DNA of 64,000 nucleotides, from NCBI RefSeq assembly GCF_018873765.1, contig NC_057920.1, positions 8,569,307 through 8,633,306 of the forward strand, read 5' to 3'. A program made the translations under genes and the position numbers. The DNA is from Telopea speciosissima (Eukaryota > Streptophyta > Magnoliopsida > Proteales > Proteaceae). This document shows positions 12,513 to 22,884 of the stretch, piece by piece (position 1 is the stretch's first letter; the number at the start of each line of letters is the position of its first letter). The notes under the pieces were generated by a model. That model made no database searches. It was not told the origin of the DNA and saw only the letters and a list, made by a program, of their open reading frames with translations.

Positions 12513-13021
12513 CAAAAAAAGAAAGAAAAAGAGAAGACATGATGATCTAGTCAATTATAGAAGCAAATCTACCCTCATTGTAAGGTTCTCAGAACCAAGA
12601 AAATGACAGACCCTAATTCCCTAAGAACAACAAGGATCTCCAATCATAGCAGATCGCCATCTTGAGAACCCTAAAATAAATATTCCTTATCATGCCTTCG
12701 AGTAGCAGAGAGGGAATTGAAGATGGCTTGAGGCAAATCGTCAAAACCCTAAACCTGCGACTGATTCGAGTAGCAGGGGAAGGGGGTGTAAAGTTACGGA
12801 TGCCTTATGGGCAAACTGTAAGCTCACATCCCATTAGGGGTATATTTGTCATTTTAAAGCATCAATGGCCAACACATCAACAACTAACGGAAATGTTCTA
12901 ACGGATTGGGGTGACTGTAACAACTAACCTAAACTCAGGGGGTCAAGGTGTATAATTTAGAAATATAGGGGGTCGCATTATATTTAGGCCAAACCTCAGG
13001 GGGTTGCAATGTAATTTACCC

Positions 13022-14093
13022 TATTCAAAATCAATCAAATACTTTCTTTTACATATTTAATCCAAACCTCCTCTTGGGCATGACTCTTCTCTCTTCAAAT
13101 AGTAATAAATGGTTGGGTCCTCTTAGGCATCACTAAGCTTGGTAAAGTATAATGTTTCACTATTTGTCACTTGACAATACATGAGTGAATCCATTTGATA
13201 AGAGGACCGCACATATATTTCAATGGCCAAATTTTAATCCAAAGTAAGCAAAGAAAGTTGTTCAAACTCTCAGTCAAAGTTTTAGTAAACTTACCTAAAT
13301 GCTGTCAAATGAAGATGAATATAAAATACAAAATGACTTCTTTTGTAGTTTTACTTTTAATTACTTCTTCTACTCATTTTGAAGTGAAATTGTATTAATG
13401 ATATTCTTGTCTGATACTCTATGACATGGACAAACACTGTCCCGTTGAAAATAGTGAATTGTTATACAAGAAAACCTTACTATAATTGTTTGACGAAGAA
13501 AAGTGAAAAAAGTAAAAGGGGTGGGAAACATGTACTTGTTTCTCACAAACTACCACAAATGTGACTATTTGATTAGATAGGATGGAAAACTTTGGACAAA
13601 CTCATTAAATACATTTATTCTTTTCTGGTGAGGTGGCACCCACTTTTTTTCCACTCTATTTATTTTCAAATAGAAATGCATTTATACTTTGGTACTATTC
13701 ATAGAAAAGTTACTTGTGAGTCTCTCTCTCCTTTTCGTGTTTCCTTTCTTTCTTATGGAATCTTACCTTATGTCCATTTCTTATCTCTCCCATTAAATCT
13801 CACCCTACTACAAAATACATATTTCATTATTTCCTTTTTTTTTGTTTTCTTGTCAACCCAACTCACAATATATGGGACCTATCCTCATAAGTTTCTTATC
13901 CCATTTTATCCGTCAACTAAATGAAATCTAAAATATTTTTTTATTGACTATGCTCAAAAAATGACCACTGCACCTACATGGAAAGGCGGAAATCCTGCCA
14001 CATGGGACCAGCTAATGTTGTCAATCCCCCCTCTCCCCCCAGAAAAAAATAGTTTAGCCCCTTTAAACGTTTGCAGATAAGAGAAAAAAAAAA
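13022..14093. other. AT-rich stretch, possible family-1 repeat at its end
   Basis: No gene was found. The only structure is at 13953-14045, where ATGACCACTGCACCTACATG and GGCGGAAATCC resemble the core of the family-1 fold-back repeats. No matching second arm could be drawn, so it is at best a degraded copy. Confidence 0.4.
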
Positions 14094-14352
14094 GGGTAAA
14101 GAATAAATGCTAAAAAATCCTCGTACCACCCCTACTTTACCCCCCTAAGCTTCTGATAAATCCACGTACCACCCCTACTTTACCCCCCTAATGCCATTTA
14201 AGTCTACATCAGGTATTAATGCTAAAAAATTACCAAATTACCCTTTCTTCTATCTGTTCTAAATTTTGAAAAGACCTAATTGCCCTGATCTATTTGCTAA
14301 ATTTTGAAAAGACCAAAATGCCCTCATCTTCCCCAAATCATCATGTTCCCCG

Positions 14353-14520
14353 TTGGTAAACGATTTCCACAACAATGGTCTTCCCTCCAATCTCTCCGGT
14401 GGCCGGAACCCTAGCTTGGACTACGGGTTCAAGGGTGCCGAGATCGCCATGGCTTCTTACTGCTCAGAGCTTCAATTCCTGTCCAACCCAGTAACCAACC
14501 ATGTCCAGAGCGCAGAGCAG
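14353..14520 (+). pseudogene. PAL: Captured phenylalanine ammonia-lyase fragment 1
   Basis: Encodes [20 protein letters not shown], then [20 protein letters not shown] and [15 protein letters not shown], which is near-identical to the central part of plant phenylalanine ammonia-lyase, including NPS and [11 protein letters not shown]. Similarity stops abruptly at SAEQ, where PAL normally continues HNQDVNSLGL. The frame is intact over this 55-codon piece. It has no start of its own from PAL and lies inside Pack-MULE arms, so it is a captured gene piece and not a functional enzyme. Confidence 0.9.
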
Positions 14521-14564
14521 CAGATCAAAGATGAGTTCTCTCCTGTACCTGTAGCCAGATTCTC

Positions 14565-14735
14565 ATGAAATTTCAGCCGAGGAATCCTACTCCAAATCCC
14601 CTTCACACCTTCTCCGAATCCATGATGGAAGAGAACCTGGAACAGGCCAAATCCATCATCACCAAGTGGGATCCTAACTCCTCCACCTTCGCCAAAGTCA
14701 CTTATCTCTTCCACGGAGCCGATTCGAAGATCTAG
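14565..14735 (+). pseudogene. Captured EXO70 exocyst subunit N-terminal fragment
   Basis: An open frame of 56 codons reads [20 protein letters not shown], then MEENLEQAKSIITKWDPNSS and TFAKVTYLFHGADSKI. The pattern 'HTFS-x-S-x-MEEN-(x)-A-x-IITKWD-x(4)-FAKVT-LF' is the N-terminal signature of plant EXO70 exocyst subunits (the G/H-like group by feel). In EXO70 this is followed by REAKEFL; here it ends in a stop. The piece is sandwiched between two PAL fragments, so it was acquired separately from them. Confidence 0.72.
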
Positions 14736-15030
14736 AATATAGAGAAGAATGATACAATTAATGGGAATTAAAAATTCTAGATGTTAAGTTCGCGAGTGCT
14801 TCTCTAGCTGGTTTGTGCTTTGGAAGTTGGGGAAACAGGGTTAGATCCCCTTCTATATTTGCTTTGCTGTTCCCCACCAAGGAAATCAATAGAAAGATCC
14901 CGAATGTCAGAAGATGTAAAATAGCCTATGCAAAGTTTGCAAAAGCTTACAAAATTAAAATGTTCCCTTGTTCAATGTGTTGAATGCATGATTTATGCCA
15001 CAATCTGTTGAAGCACTCCAGACGGTGAGA

Positions 15031-15035
15031 CAGAG

Positions 15036-15085
<50 letters not shown>

Positions 15086-15094
15086 TGTGTGTGT
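15031..15094. repeat. (GA)n(GT)n microsatellite
   Basis: An uninterrupted GA run of more than 20 units followed by a short GT run, between the captured EXO70 and second PAL pieces inside the Pack-MULE. Confidence 0.9.
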
Positions 15095-15146
15095 AAGATG
15101 GGAGAGGGTAAATTGAAAAAAAGAAAAGAAGAAGAAAGGTTCTGTG

Positions 15147-15505
15147 AAGCTCATGTCCTACACATTCTTGGTTGCGTTATGCCAAGCCATAGATCTGAGG
15201 CACTTGGAGGAGAACTTGAGGCATACAGTGAAGAACACGGTGAGTCAAGCAGCGAAGAGGGTTTTAACCATGGGACTAAACGGAGACCTTCACCCTTCAA
15301 GGTTCTGTGAGAAGGATCTACTCAAGGTGGTAGATCGGGAATATGTGTTCGCTTACATCGACGATCCTTGCAGTGCCACTTACCCCTTAATGCAGAAGCT
15401 GAGACAGGTACTAGTGGAGCAAGCACTAAGCACGGCGAGAATGAGGAATTGAAGACGATTCTGCCAAAAGAAGTGGAAGCGGATAGAAGCACGGTGGAGA
15501 GCGGT
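15147..15505 (+). pseudogene. PAL: Captured phenylalanine ammonia-lyase fragment 2
   Basis: Encodes [40 protein letters not shown], then [20 protein letters not shown] and [20 protein letters not shown]. This is the PAL segment that normally follows fragment 1 after about 22 residues. Near 15430 the reading frame shifts: [20 protein letters not shown] continues in another frame, matching the next PAL segment (ELK-x-LLPKEVEAAR). So the PAL donor was captured in order, with about 65 bp replaced by the roughly 630-bp EXO70 and microsatellite segment. Not functional. Confidence 0.9.
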
Positions 15506-15829
15506 GGTGGTGGTGGTGATAGTAGTATTAAGTATCTACATTGTAAAAGAAGATGAGGGTATTTTGGGTTTTTTCAAAATTTAGCAAATGGGTTGAGGCA
15601 ATTAGGTCTTTTTCAAATTTAGAAAAGATAAAAAAAAAAAAGGTAATTTAATTATTTTATAGCATTTAACACTTGATGTGGACTTAAATGACATTAAGGG
15701 ACAAAACGGAAATGGTACGTGGATTTATCGGAAACTTAAGCGGTACAAAGAATATTAGATGCATTAAAGGGTACGTGTACTTGACCCAAAAAAAGAAAAA
15801 CAACAAATGAGGGTTGCTAACTCAGTTAC

Positions 15830-15835
15830 CACGTG
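15830..15835. promoter_or_regulatory. G-box core CACGTG
   Basis: A palindromic CACGTG with ACGTGTC context lies just right of the Pack-MULE and upstream of the 16.2-17.5 kb gene starts. Such sites bind bZIP/bHLH factors in plants. Whether it serves either neighbouring gene is inference. Confidence 0.3.
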
Positions 15836-16223
15836 TCATGTGTCCAGTGACTCATAGCCGTTGGGATGTATGGAAGATGATGATCTCGTGCCGTAAGCTG
15901 TTTTTGTTGCAAACCTCGAAAAAGTCTTTTCAGATGCAGAAACCCAGCAGCGAAACCGGTGGGGTTGGGCGTCAGACAGTTTGAATAGAGAGAGAATGTG
16001 AGAGAGAGAGAGAGTGTAGTAGTAGAGAAGTACACAACTAACTACTTACACAACTTCAGCAAAATTATAGGGAATTTCTGTTAATTATAGCTCACTTTTT
16101 GACATAATAAACACTACCCAATTCGGCAATACCCTTCTTCCCCATTTCTCTCTCCTTCTCCTTCTTCCTTCTTTACTGTGTCGTTTATTTGTTAATTCGA
16201 AATGGGGAGAAGCAGGTTCTTTA

Positions 16224-16535
16224 TTACTGTTCCTGTTTATGGAGAGATGGAATCATGGAAGAAAGAAAACTAATTCCTGGGTCTAGATACAGTATCTTGT
16301 CCTGTGCTTCTCCACTAAGGCAAATATCTTTCTCCTCAAAAGCTTTGGGGTCCCTTTCAAAGACATCCACCTCGTGAACGTGAACTCTCTGTCTGTGGAT
16401 AAGACCCCTCACAAGTAGGTTAGCAACAGTCTTCACAGCTTTCTTCGCAGCGATAGAAAGAGGGAGAGGCCGCCCAGCCATGGACCCCCATCCACGGATG
16501 TAAGAATTTAGGCTATAAGTTTTGGCTTCATCCAT
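16224..16535 (-). CDS. Small uncharacterised protein (103 aa), divergent to the At1g01500-like gene
   Basis: Single-exon minus-strand ORF: MDEAKTYSLNSYIRGWGSMA, GRPLPLSIAAKKAVKTVANL and LVRGLIHRQRVHVHEVDVFE, ending HKQEQ. The ATG follows a CT-rich, leader-like tract (inverted 16536-16620), and an AATAAA overlaps the stop region. The protein is basic in its middle part, with no signal peptide or membrane segment. I do not recognise the family. Codon use looks coding-like, but it could also be one exon of a larger gene or a captured piece. Its 5' end faces the transcription unit of the plus-strand gene that follows, so a shared bidirectional promoter around 16.6 kb is possible. Confidence 0.45.
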   Translation of the reverse strand: MDEAKTYSLNSYIRGWGSMAGRPLPLSIAAKKAVKTVANLLVRGLIHRQRVHVHEVDVFERDPKAFEEKDICLSGEAQDKILYLDPGISFLSSMIPSLHKQEQ

Positions 16536-17513
16536 CTGTTCTTCAAGTTCAAAAGGAGAGGTGGAGAGAAGAAGAGAAGTTGTGGGCTTTGATCGCCTTT
16601 ACATTTTTCTCTCTTGAGAATCTCGGTTCATGAGTTTTGAGGACAGGAGCAATTTGGGTAATACCTCATTTTTGTCTGATTTTAATTTGCTTGGTCACCA
16701 TTGCTCCGAAATCACAATCCCTTCTTCCTGCGTTTCAAACCCGTCAATGATGATATTGGTAGTAGGTATTTAAAAAATTAATTTATAGATGGTTATAAAA
16801 AGAGATGCTTTTAATTTTGTATGCTTCGACATGATTCCCAATCAAAAGAAGTGTGCGAGTGTGTGTGCTTTTTGTCTGCTTCTGTGACTCTGTGCTATCG
16901 TCCCGCTATTTGTTGGTATCTGCAGGGTTTTTTACTTTCATTTTGGCATTAAAATTGTATCAGAAAGAGATAAAAATAAGCTTTTTTCTTTTCTTCCATT
17001 CTGAGCTCGCTGGAGGTGCTGCTTGGTTTCTTCAATTCAAAACCAAAATTCATTGTATGTTTATAGGATTTTTCTCTCCCCCTTTCCCTCTCTGTCTCTT
17101 TATTTGGTCTTGTTTATGTTTATCTGCACTCTGTTTCATTTGTTTTCAGCATCATATGTAACTCAGAAATCCTTCTGTTAACTTTGCTTCCTTGTAGTTG
17201 ATGGATTGCATAATGCATACCCTTTGATTTGGGATTCCTCTTTTATTTCTCTTTTCTTTTTTGGGGAGCACTTTTTCTTTTTGGGTATTGAATTTGTGTT
17301 TGACATTTTGCTTCTGGGTTTATTCTCTTTTGGGTTTTTTCCCTTCCATATCAAAATGCTATCTATAGATTTACTAGTATTTCTTACATGTTGTCTGTGA
17401 TTGTACAGGTTTCATCCACCCTTCTAATTGTTTGTTAGATGGTTTTACCCAAGTAAGAATCCCTGTAGGTGTAGAAAGATTTCAGTGACGTCGAGGACTA
17501 AAACTTCAAGGCC

Positions 17514-20344
17514 ATGGATTGTTCTTATGAGACAGTGAACGATGATGAACAGGCCGATCCTGGTCGCAAGATCATCAGACAGTCCCTTTACCAAACCTGC
17601 AGTAAGCTATCGACGCCTTGGTTTGATCTGAGGGTCTTCTACGTGAGGATTAGCAATTGTCAAGTTGATGATTCGACCCCTGAGTATCTGAAACTCAATC
17701 ATATCACACTGAACCCAGACACCCTCCTTGAAGTTAACAATGTGAAAAGCAGCATCTATACAGAAAGTGTCTCCTCCCTAAGAAGGGATCGAGTCGATAA
17801 GAAATCTGAGGAAGTTACATTTGTGAGCACAGATAGTATAAGGATGACTGGGAGTGTGCAGTTTGATGTCTACGACACAGATGATCTCATACTCTCTGGG
17901 GTCTTGGAGATGTCTAATGGCAATGGCTTTACTGGGGGAGAATCAAAAAACCATTGCAAGCGATGGAGCATGAGTTGTCAATCTCATGTGGTTTCAGGCA
18001 CAAGCTTCTTGAAAGGAAAACAACACATGGGTCTTGAATTACCCTCTCCAACCATTGAGGTTTATGTGGCTGGTTGCTTCTCAGGAACTCCAATCATCTT
18101 GACAAAAACTCTGCAACTATGTATTCGAAAGAAGCACACTAGGAAGGGGATGTTGGATTCAATCCCTGAGTATGAGACAACTGAAGGCAAGAAAGATGAT
18201 CCATCTGAACTTGACTACCAGGTACTTGCTAAGTAACCCCAAATGTTTTGTCTTTAGATTCATTTTTTGGTTTCATTTTTCCTTTCTTGTATTGTGTTGT
18301 TAGGTACTACTCTTTTCCTGCCTGGTTGCTTGAGAAGTTAAATTGATGAAGTTGGGGATTGTAAAATTAAAATGAGATTTTCTCTTTTAAGAAAGGTGGT
18401 TGCCTGAAAATGAGATAGAGAGCGGGTTTTTCTTTCCTTCTTCTTCTAATGGTAGAAGGTGATAGAAACTGTCTTTTGGAAAATCACTTTTCAGGCACTA
18501 GATTCCTAGATGCCACCTTCCAATTGAAGATAATTACCTTGTGCCAATTTCCCAGCAATCAGAGGAGCTGCATTTTTCATTTTTGAATTGAGGGTAGTGG
18601 GTTCATGTATTGCTTCAGTGCCACATTAACACCTTTGTTAAATCCAACTTCTTGCTATGAATATCAGTAAGTGTCTCTTCTTTCTCTGCTTTTGGTTGGG
18701 GGATGTTTCTTGCTAGAAATTGAATTGGATAGACTTAGGATAGAATACATCCCAAATCTTTCTAGATAAGTAGTACCAGTAAAATTATCATAATCAGCTA
18801 CTCATTCAACATACATTGAACTTTATGTTCTATATAAGGACAAATAAATGGATATATCCTCTTTGATAGAAGAAAAGAGCAAACTTATCTTTTGGATTGG
18901 TCAGAGATCAGAAGGGTATGGGCAGGGTACATATTTTAACTTATGGAACAATACAACCTTACCCTTCCCTCCTGTGGCACCTTGCTTCAATGATGATCCA
19001 CTACACTCGGACAGAACTGTCTTATTGAACTATTTTGCTTTTCCCTTTTCTTTTTGGTTTAAATCCCTATCTTTCATTCATTTGCAATTAGCCTAGAGTA
19101 TTTTGCTTTCATCTCATCCCTGCATAACATTAATCTCTGTGCAAGGAAAGTAGTATATACCCTACTAAACTTTTGGAAGAATTCAATGAAAGAGATAAGG
19201 ATTCACCTTGTTTTTGCCGTGAGTTACCTCCACTTCCCTGAAGGACTTTAATGGAGAGATGTGGCTTTTTGAAAGATACCTCAAGTTACCCTTTTCAGCC
19301 TTTTAATCTTCTTCCAGTTGTTTTCAACTCGTTCTTTGGCATGGTACCACTAAACTCCAAGCTTGTTGAAAGAAAATTACAGAAAAGATCAAGTGAGCTG
19401 GCTTTTTGTTTTCATTTTTTAATTTTTTTTTTGTCTCCTTGCTGTTGTGGTGATTAAAACATATGGTTTAGTCCAGTCCTTTTCAGAGTGCTGTGTTCCC
19501 TGGTTCTGGTTCTCCAATTATTCTCATGCACACTGTGGCCAATACTTACTGCCTTTATCACATCGTTTACATCTCCTTGACACCACTCTTGCTGAATTTT
19601 GGCCATCTGATAGAACATAAATAAATAAATCCTGTACAAGCCGGGCAATACAGTATAATTAACCAAAATTTTGTGAACCTACATTGATGCTAAAAAATGA
19701 TCAAATTATATTGTTGGTTAATATGTTCATTAAACTTGTCCCAATGAGTTTACAATTTAGTATTCTCTCACATATTAGTTTCTAGGCCCATTTCAAATTA
19801 CTCAACCAGGACTTCATACTTACACAATTTAATTCAAACTCTTTTATCCATAGTTGAAGATGTACTTCGCGGTGTGTGATGGTTTCTATAGCCATTTCTC
19901 ATATGATGGAAATTAATAATGCTAAACCTAAGAACCTCTATCTTGCAAGATGGGTTTATCCAAATCACTGATTTTGGTGTCCTACCTCTATAGCTCAAGG
20001 CCAGTAATATTTTATCTTGAACCTGCTAAATTTTCTGTTTGAGAATTGATATAAATTAGTTACAGAACCTGCTTTAACTTTCATCCTACTTGCCATTCCC
20101 TTTCCTTTGTTTGCAGATGGTAGAATATCATTACAAGCCAGAAAGCTTAGAAGATTATAACCATCCATACTCAAGGGCGGAATACATGGAAAGTGATGAA
20201 GGTGAACTCTCATGGTTCAATGCTGGTGTCAGGGTAGGTGTAGGGATCGGCCTCGGCATGTGTCTGGGACTTGGAATAGGAGTAGGTTTGCTGGTTCGCA
20301 CATATCAAGCAACCACCAGAAACTTCAAAAGGCGGCTAGTGTAG
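17514..20344 (+). CDS. At1g01500-like conserved plant protein
   Basis: Two coding exons, 17514-18221 and 20117-20344, join in phase 0 (CAG/gtactt ... ttgcag/ATG) to give 311 aa. The sequence matches the plant At1g01500 family, sometimes labelled erythronate-4-phosphate dehydrogenase family although no dehydrogenase fold is evident. Landmarks are PWFDLRVFYVRISNCQVDDS, LKLNHITLNPDTLLEVN, SSLRRDRVDKKSEE, FDVYDTDDLILSGVLEMSNG, PTIEVYVAGCFSGTPIILTK and LDSIPEYETTEGKKDD. The C-terminus has WFNAGVRVGVGIGLGMCLGL and then a VRTYQATTRNFKRR tail, a glycine-zipper hydrophobic segment that could span or anchor to a membrane. An in-frame TAA just upstream supports the start. The 1.9-kb intron holds no other gene. 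A 5'-UTR intron ending near 17409 (tgtacag) is likely. Function unknown. Confidence 0.9.
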
Positions 20345-21039
20345 TTTTAGGCTTACCCAATTGTTCATTCAATTTCATTCTACTCCCTCCCCCCCACCCC
20401 TCCCCCCTCACCCCCAACCCAAAAAAAAATAAATGAAAAAGGCTCCCAGGAAGCTAACTTAATTATGATTACTAAGTACTTGATTCAGTCCTTTGTTGCT
20501 CTGTATGTTTTTGTGAACTGATGTATTTACCAAACAAGACTATGACAATGAAGAAATTTTTTTGATGGAACCTCCCCCCAAAAAAGCTAATCTCCTGAGC
20601 ATGCATGTTTTAGTCTTTGACTCCCTTGTATGTAGTGAGATTTGTTAAGCATAACCACCATGAACCCACCATAAGGAAGTCAAAAAGTGGAAGGATCAAG
20701 GTGTGAGGGAGGACTCAAGGATTGAAAAGCAGGTGCCTAGTTTCTTCTGCTGATCTCGCAATAATGATAAGGGAGGCTGTAACAAGTTTCTGCTGTGGTA
20801 AGAGGTCTCAAACTACATATCTAAAATGTTCAGTGCAATCCCCCCTACCTCCCAAAAAATGGGTCTAGAGGTTGATAGGTCTGTTATCTTAATGCACCAG
20901 AGCTAGTATTTATACTCATAAATAAGTTAAGCATATTATCATGGACATTTTATGTTCGACTAATGACTAGCCAAGGTCAGCCTTACCCATTCGGAGCAAC
21001 ATATGCATTCATCCAAACATGCTTCCAATATGCGCAATG
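20345..21039 (+). other. 3' UTR and intergenic sequence
   Basis: Follows the At1g01500-like stop. It holds a C-rich run near 20385-20415 and an AATAAA-like site at 20430. No further gene or repeat was seen before the SINE target-site duplication. Confidence 0.4.
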
Positions 21040-21054
21040 GAACATTAGCTTAAT

Positions 21055-21217
21055 AAGAACGTACCCAATGCATGAGGCTCCCGCCACTGCGTTGTCTGGA
21101 GAGGGTCATAATGTACACAGTCTTACCCCTACTTCACGGAGAGGCTGTTTCAAAGACTCAAACCCATGACCATTTGGTCACAATGGAGTAACCATACCGT
21201 TGCACCAAGGTTCACTT
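21055..21217 (-). mobile_element. Au-type SINE, inverted
   Basis: Reverse-complement Au SINE. On the plus strand it reads AATGCATGAGGCTCCCGCCA, GAGAGGGTCATAATGTACAC and CACGGAGAGGCTGTTTC, then the inverted box B region. A perfect 15-bp target-site duplication (GAACATTAGCTTAAT) lies at 21040-21054 and 21218-21232. It is more diverged in sequence from the Au body than a recent copy would be, yet the duplication is intact. Confidence 0.88.
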
Positions 21218-21743
21218 GAACATTAGCTTAATGCAAGTCACAATTCACTCTGAGGCTTACTTAACTCAGTCCACGATTGTATGGAAGGGGATCAACATCG
21301 ACACCATCTTCACCCGAGCGGCGTGGCTCCATAGCACCTCCAACTTCAAGGGACTCTTTGCCCCTTCGCTTCCCGGTGTTGGGATTGGCCGCCCTTCCTT
21401 GAGTCTGCTTGCTTACCATCACGTCTTGTACCTTTGAGCTTGACATGATTGTCTTGATTCCACAAGCATATCTCCCTCATAACTGAAGCTCTAAAACTTC
21501 GTTTACACACTTTTAGTCTTTGCTAAGTCAACTGTGCCACCATTTAGCATTGTTGTAGCGCTAAGTCAGCCTTACTACTCTTGAGGGACTAAGGAAGAGA
21601 TCTTGAGTGAATACATATACAAGTGTTCTCCAGAGCCTTTGCTCCTGGAAGTTTCTCCACAAATATCTAGACTTTCTGCACAATGGAAGTTGGCCCATGG
21701 CCTTTGTTGGCGGGCCTGTGACACTTATGACAATAAAGAAAGG

Positions 21744-21857
21744 GGCGCTGTTCTCTGTGCCGAAGCTCAGCCTGAACCCAACCACATGGGGTGAGACACA
21801 ATGACCACCCTGCCCCCCTGCACAGGCTGCGCTGCAGCACAGAAAACATTCTCCCAT
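21744..21857. repeat. Fold-back repeat, family 1, copy c
   Basis: Starts GGGGCGCTGTTCTCTGTGCC, has the GACACAATGACCACCCTGCC core, and ends with the inverted partner of its start (CTGCGCTGCAGCACAGAAAA, then ATTCTCCC). It closely parallels the copy at 5838-5976. Non-coding. Confidence 0.6.
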
Positions 21858-22158
21858 AAAGAAATTAACTTCGTTATGCTCATGTAGCTACTATAATTTT
21901 TCATCTTTAAGAGCTAACAAATAAATGGACATATCCGTTCCCAACAATACAATTGTTTATGACCAGGAAATGGAACATTCTCTTCCAGCTTCTGTTAGTA
22001 AGATGGTTACATGATTCGTATATGATTCGTATAGCAATTAACTCGGGATCATCAGGAGTCCACCCAAGCCTTTAAAAAAGGTGGCTAGTACATATAGGAT
22101 AATACTGTAGTTTCAGACATAACGTCATAACTGTATTCCAAGGTTGGGATGGGCTCCC

Positions 22159-22838
22159 TCAGCTGGCTGGCGGGGCAAGAGGCACGGGCTCTGGAGCCAC
22201 GTCTGCTGCTCCCAAACACCCATTGTTGATTTTGGGAACTCCATTGCCTAATCCCCACTTGGTAGCAGTTTTTATATCATCTTGGGTCATCAGTCTTGAG
22301 AAATCCTCGTGGTCGTATTGCAAGTCGACTTTCCCCCCAAGTTCTGTTGGAAGATTATCCACATCAAAATATGATTTCATGAGTTCCATACTCTCATTGT
22401 TATTGGGGTAGACGAATTTCACCTTCTGGAATGTTTTTTGATCCAGAAAGTACTTTACAACCTGCATGGACAGAAGTTGAGCATAGTTAATTCATTGCAT
22501 TAGAACAGCAAGCCGAAAATGATGACACAACTCATAAGCACATTAAGGAGTTGGTGATTTCACCTTCCTAGCTACGCCATGCGTTAAAAAAAAGCCTATG
22601 GAAAGCTATAGGGATGACAAAAATAGAATTCTTTTCCGTGTTGCACTAAAAAAAAGGGACCTACGATAAGGGAGTCTTCTCTTTTCCAAGTCCAACATAC
22701 TACAGGATTATCTAGTCAGAGAGACTTGCATTGCAGTACAAAGAAATTAAGTAAACCAATCTACAGCTCGAGTCATTAGAATACAGGTCATATTCATTGT
22801 TGGCCTTGAGTGTTAATTATCGTGTGTGTGTGTGTGTA

Positions 22839-22884
<46 letters not shown>

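Larger units (their letters stand above)
6238..13021. mobile_element. Large Mutator-like TIR element hosting nested insertions
   Basis: The ends are long inverted repeats. The left end (6241 onward) reads GAATTACACTGTGACCCCCT and GAGGTTTGTCCTAAATATAG. The right end, read inverted from 13021, gives AAATTACATTGCAACCCCCT and GAGGTTTGGCCTAAATATA, followed by matching TTTCTAAATTATACA blocks. Similarity continues for about 75 bp or more. Terminal GGTAAATTACA and a 'CCCCCTGAGGTTTG' subterminus are typical of plant non-TIR-poor MULEs, but I could not find a clean 9-bp target-site duplication. The span includes a Copia element (7039-10596) and a second TIR element (10792-12512), so the original element was only about 1.5 kb. 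No transposase is recognisable in the remaining core. Confidence 0.65.
14094..15787. mobile_element. Pack-MULE carrying PAL and EXO70 gene fragments
   Basis: A 1.69-kb element with inverted repeats of about 245 bp. The left end starts GGGTAAAGAATAAATGC and contains GTACCACCCCTACTTTACCC. The right end (15548-15787) contains the inverted matches, including GAGGGTATTTTGGG, GCAATTAGGTCTTTTTC, ACATTAAGGGACAAAACG and a final TACTTGACCC. A-rich 9-mers flank both ends, compatible with a target-site duplication but too simple to prove it. Between the arms lie, in order, a PAL fragment, an EXO70 fragment, a (GA)n microsatellite and a second PAL fragment, all on the plus strand. No transposase is present, so it is non-autonomous. 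Terminal bases resemble the element at 54.8 kb. Confidence 0.85.

Noticed and set aside
21233-21743. Possible retroelement gag-like minus-strand frame near 21261-21446
   Set aside because: Short, compositionally basic, and without a zinc knuckle or neighbouring retroelement domain.
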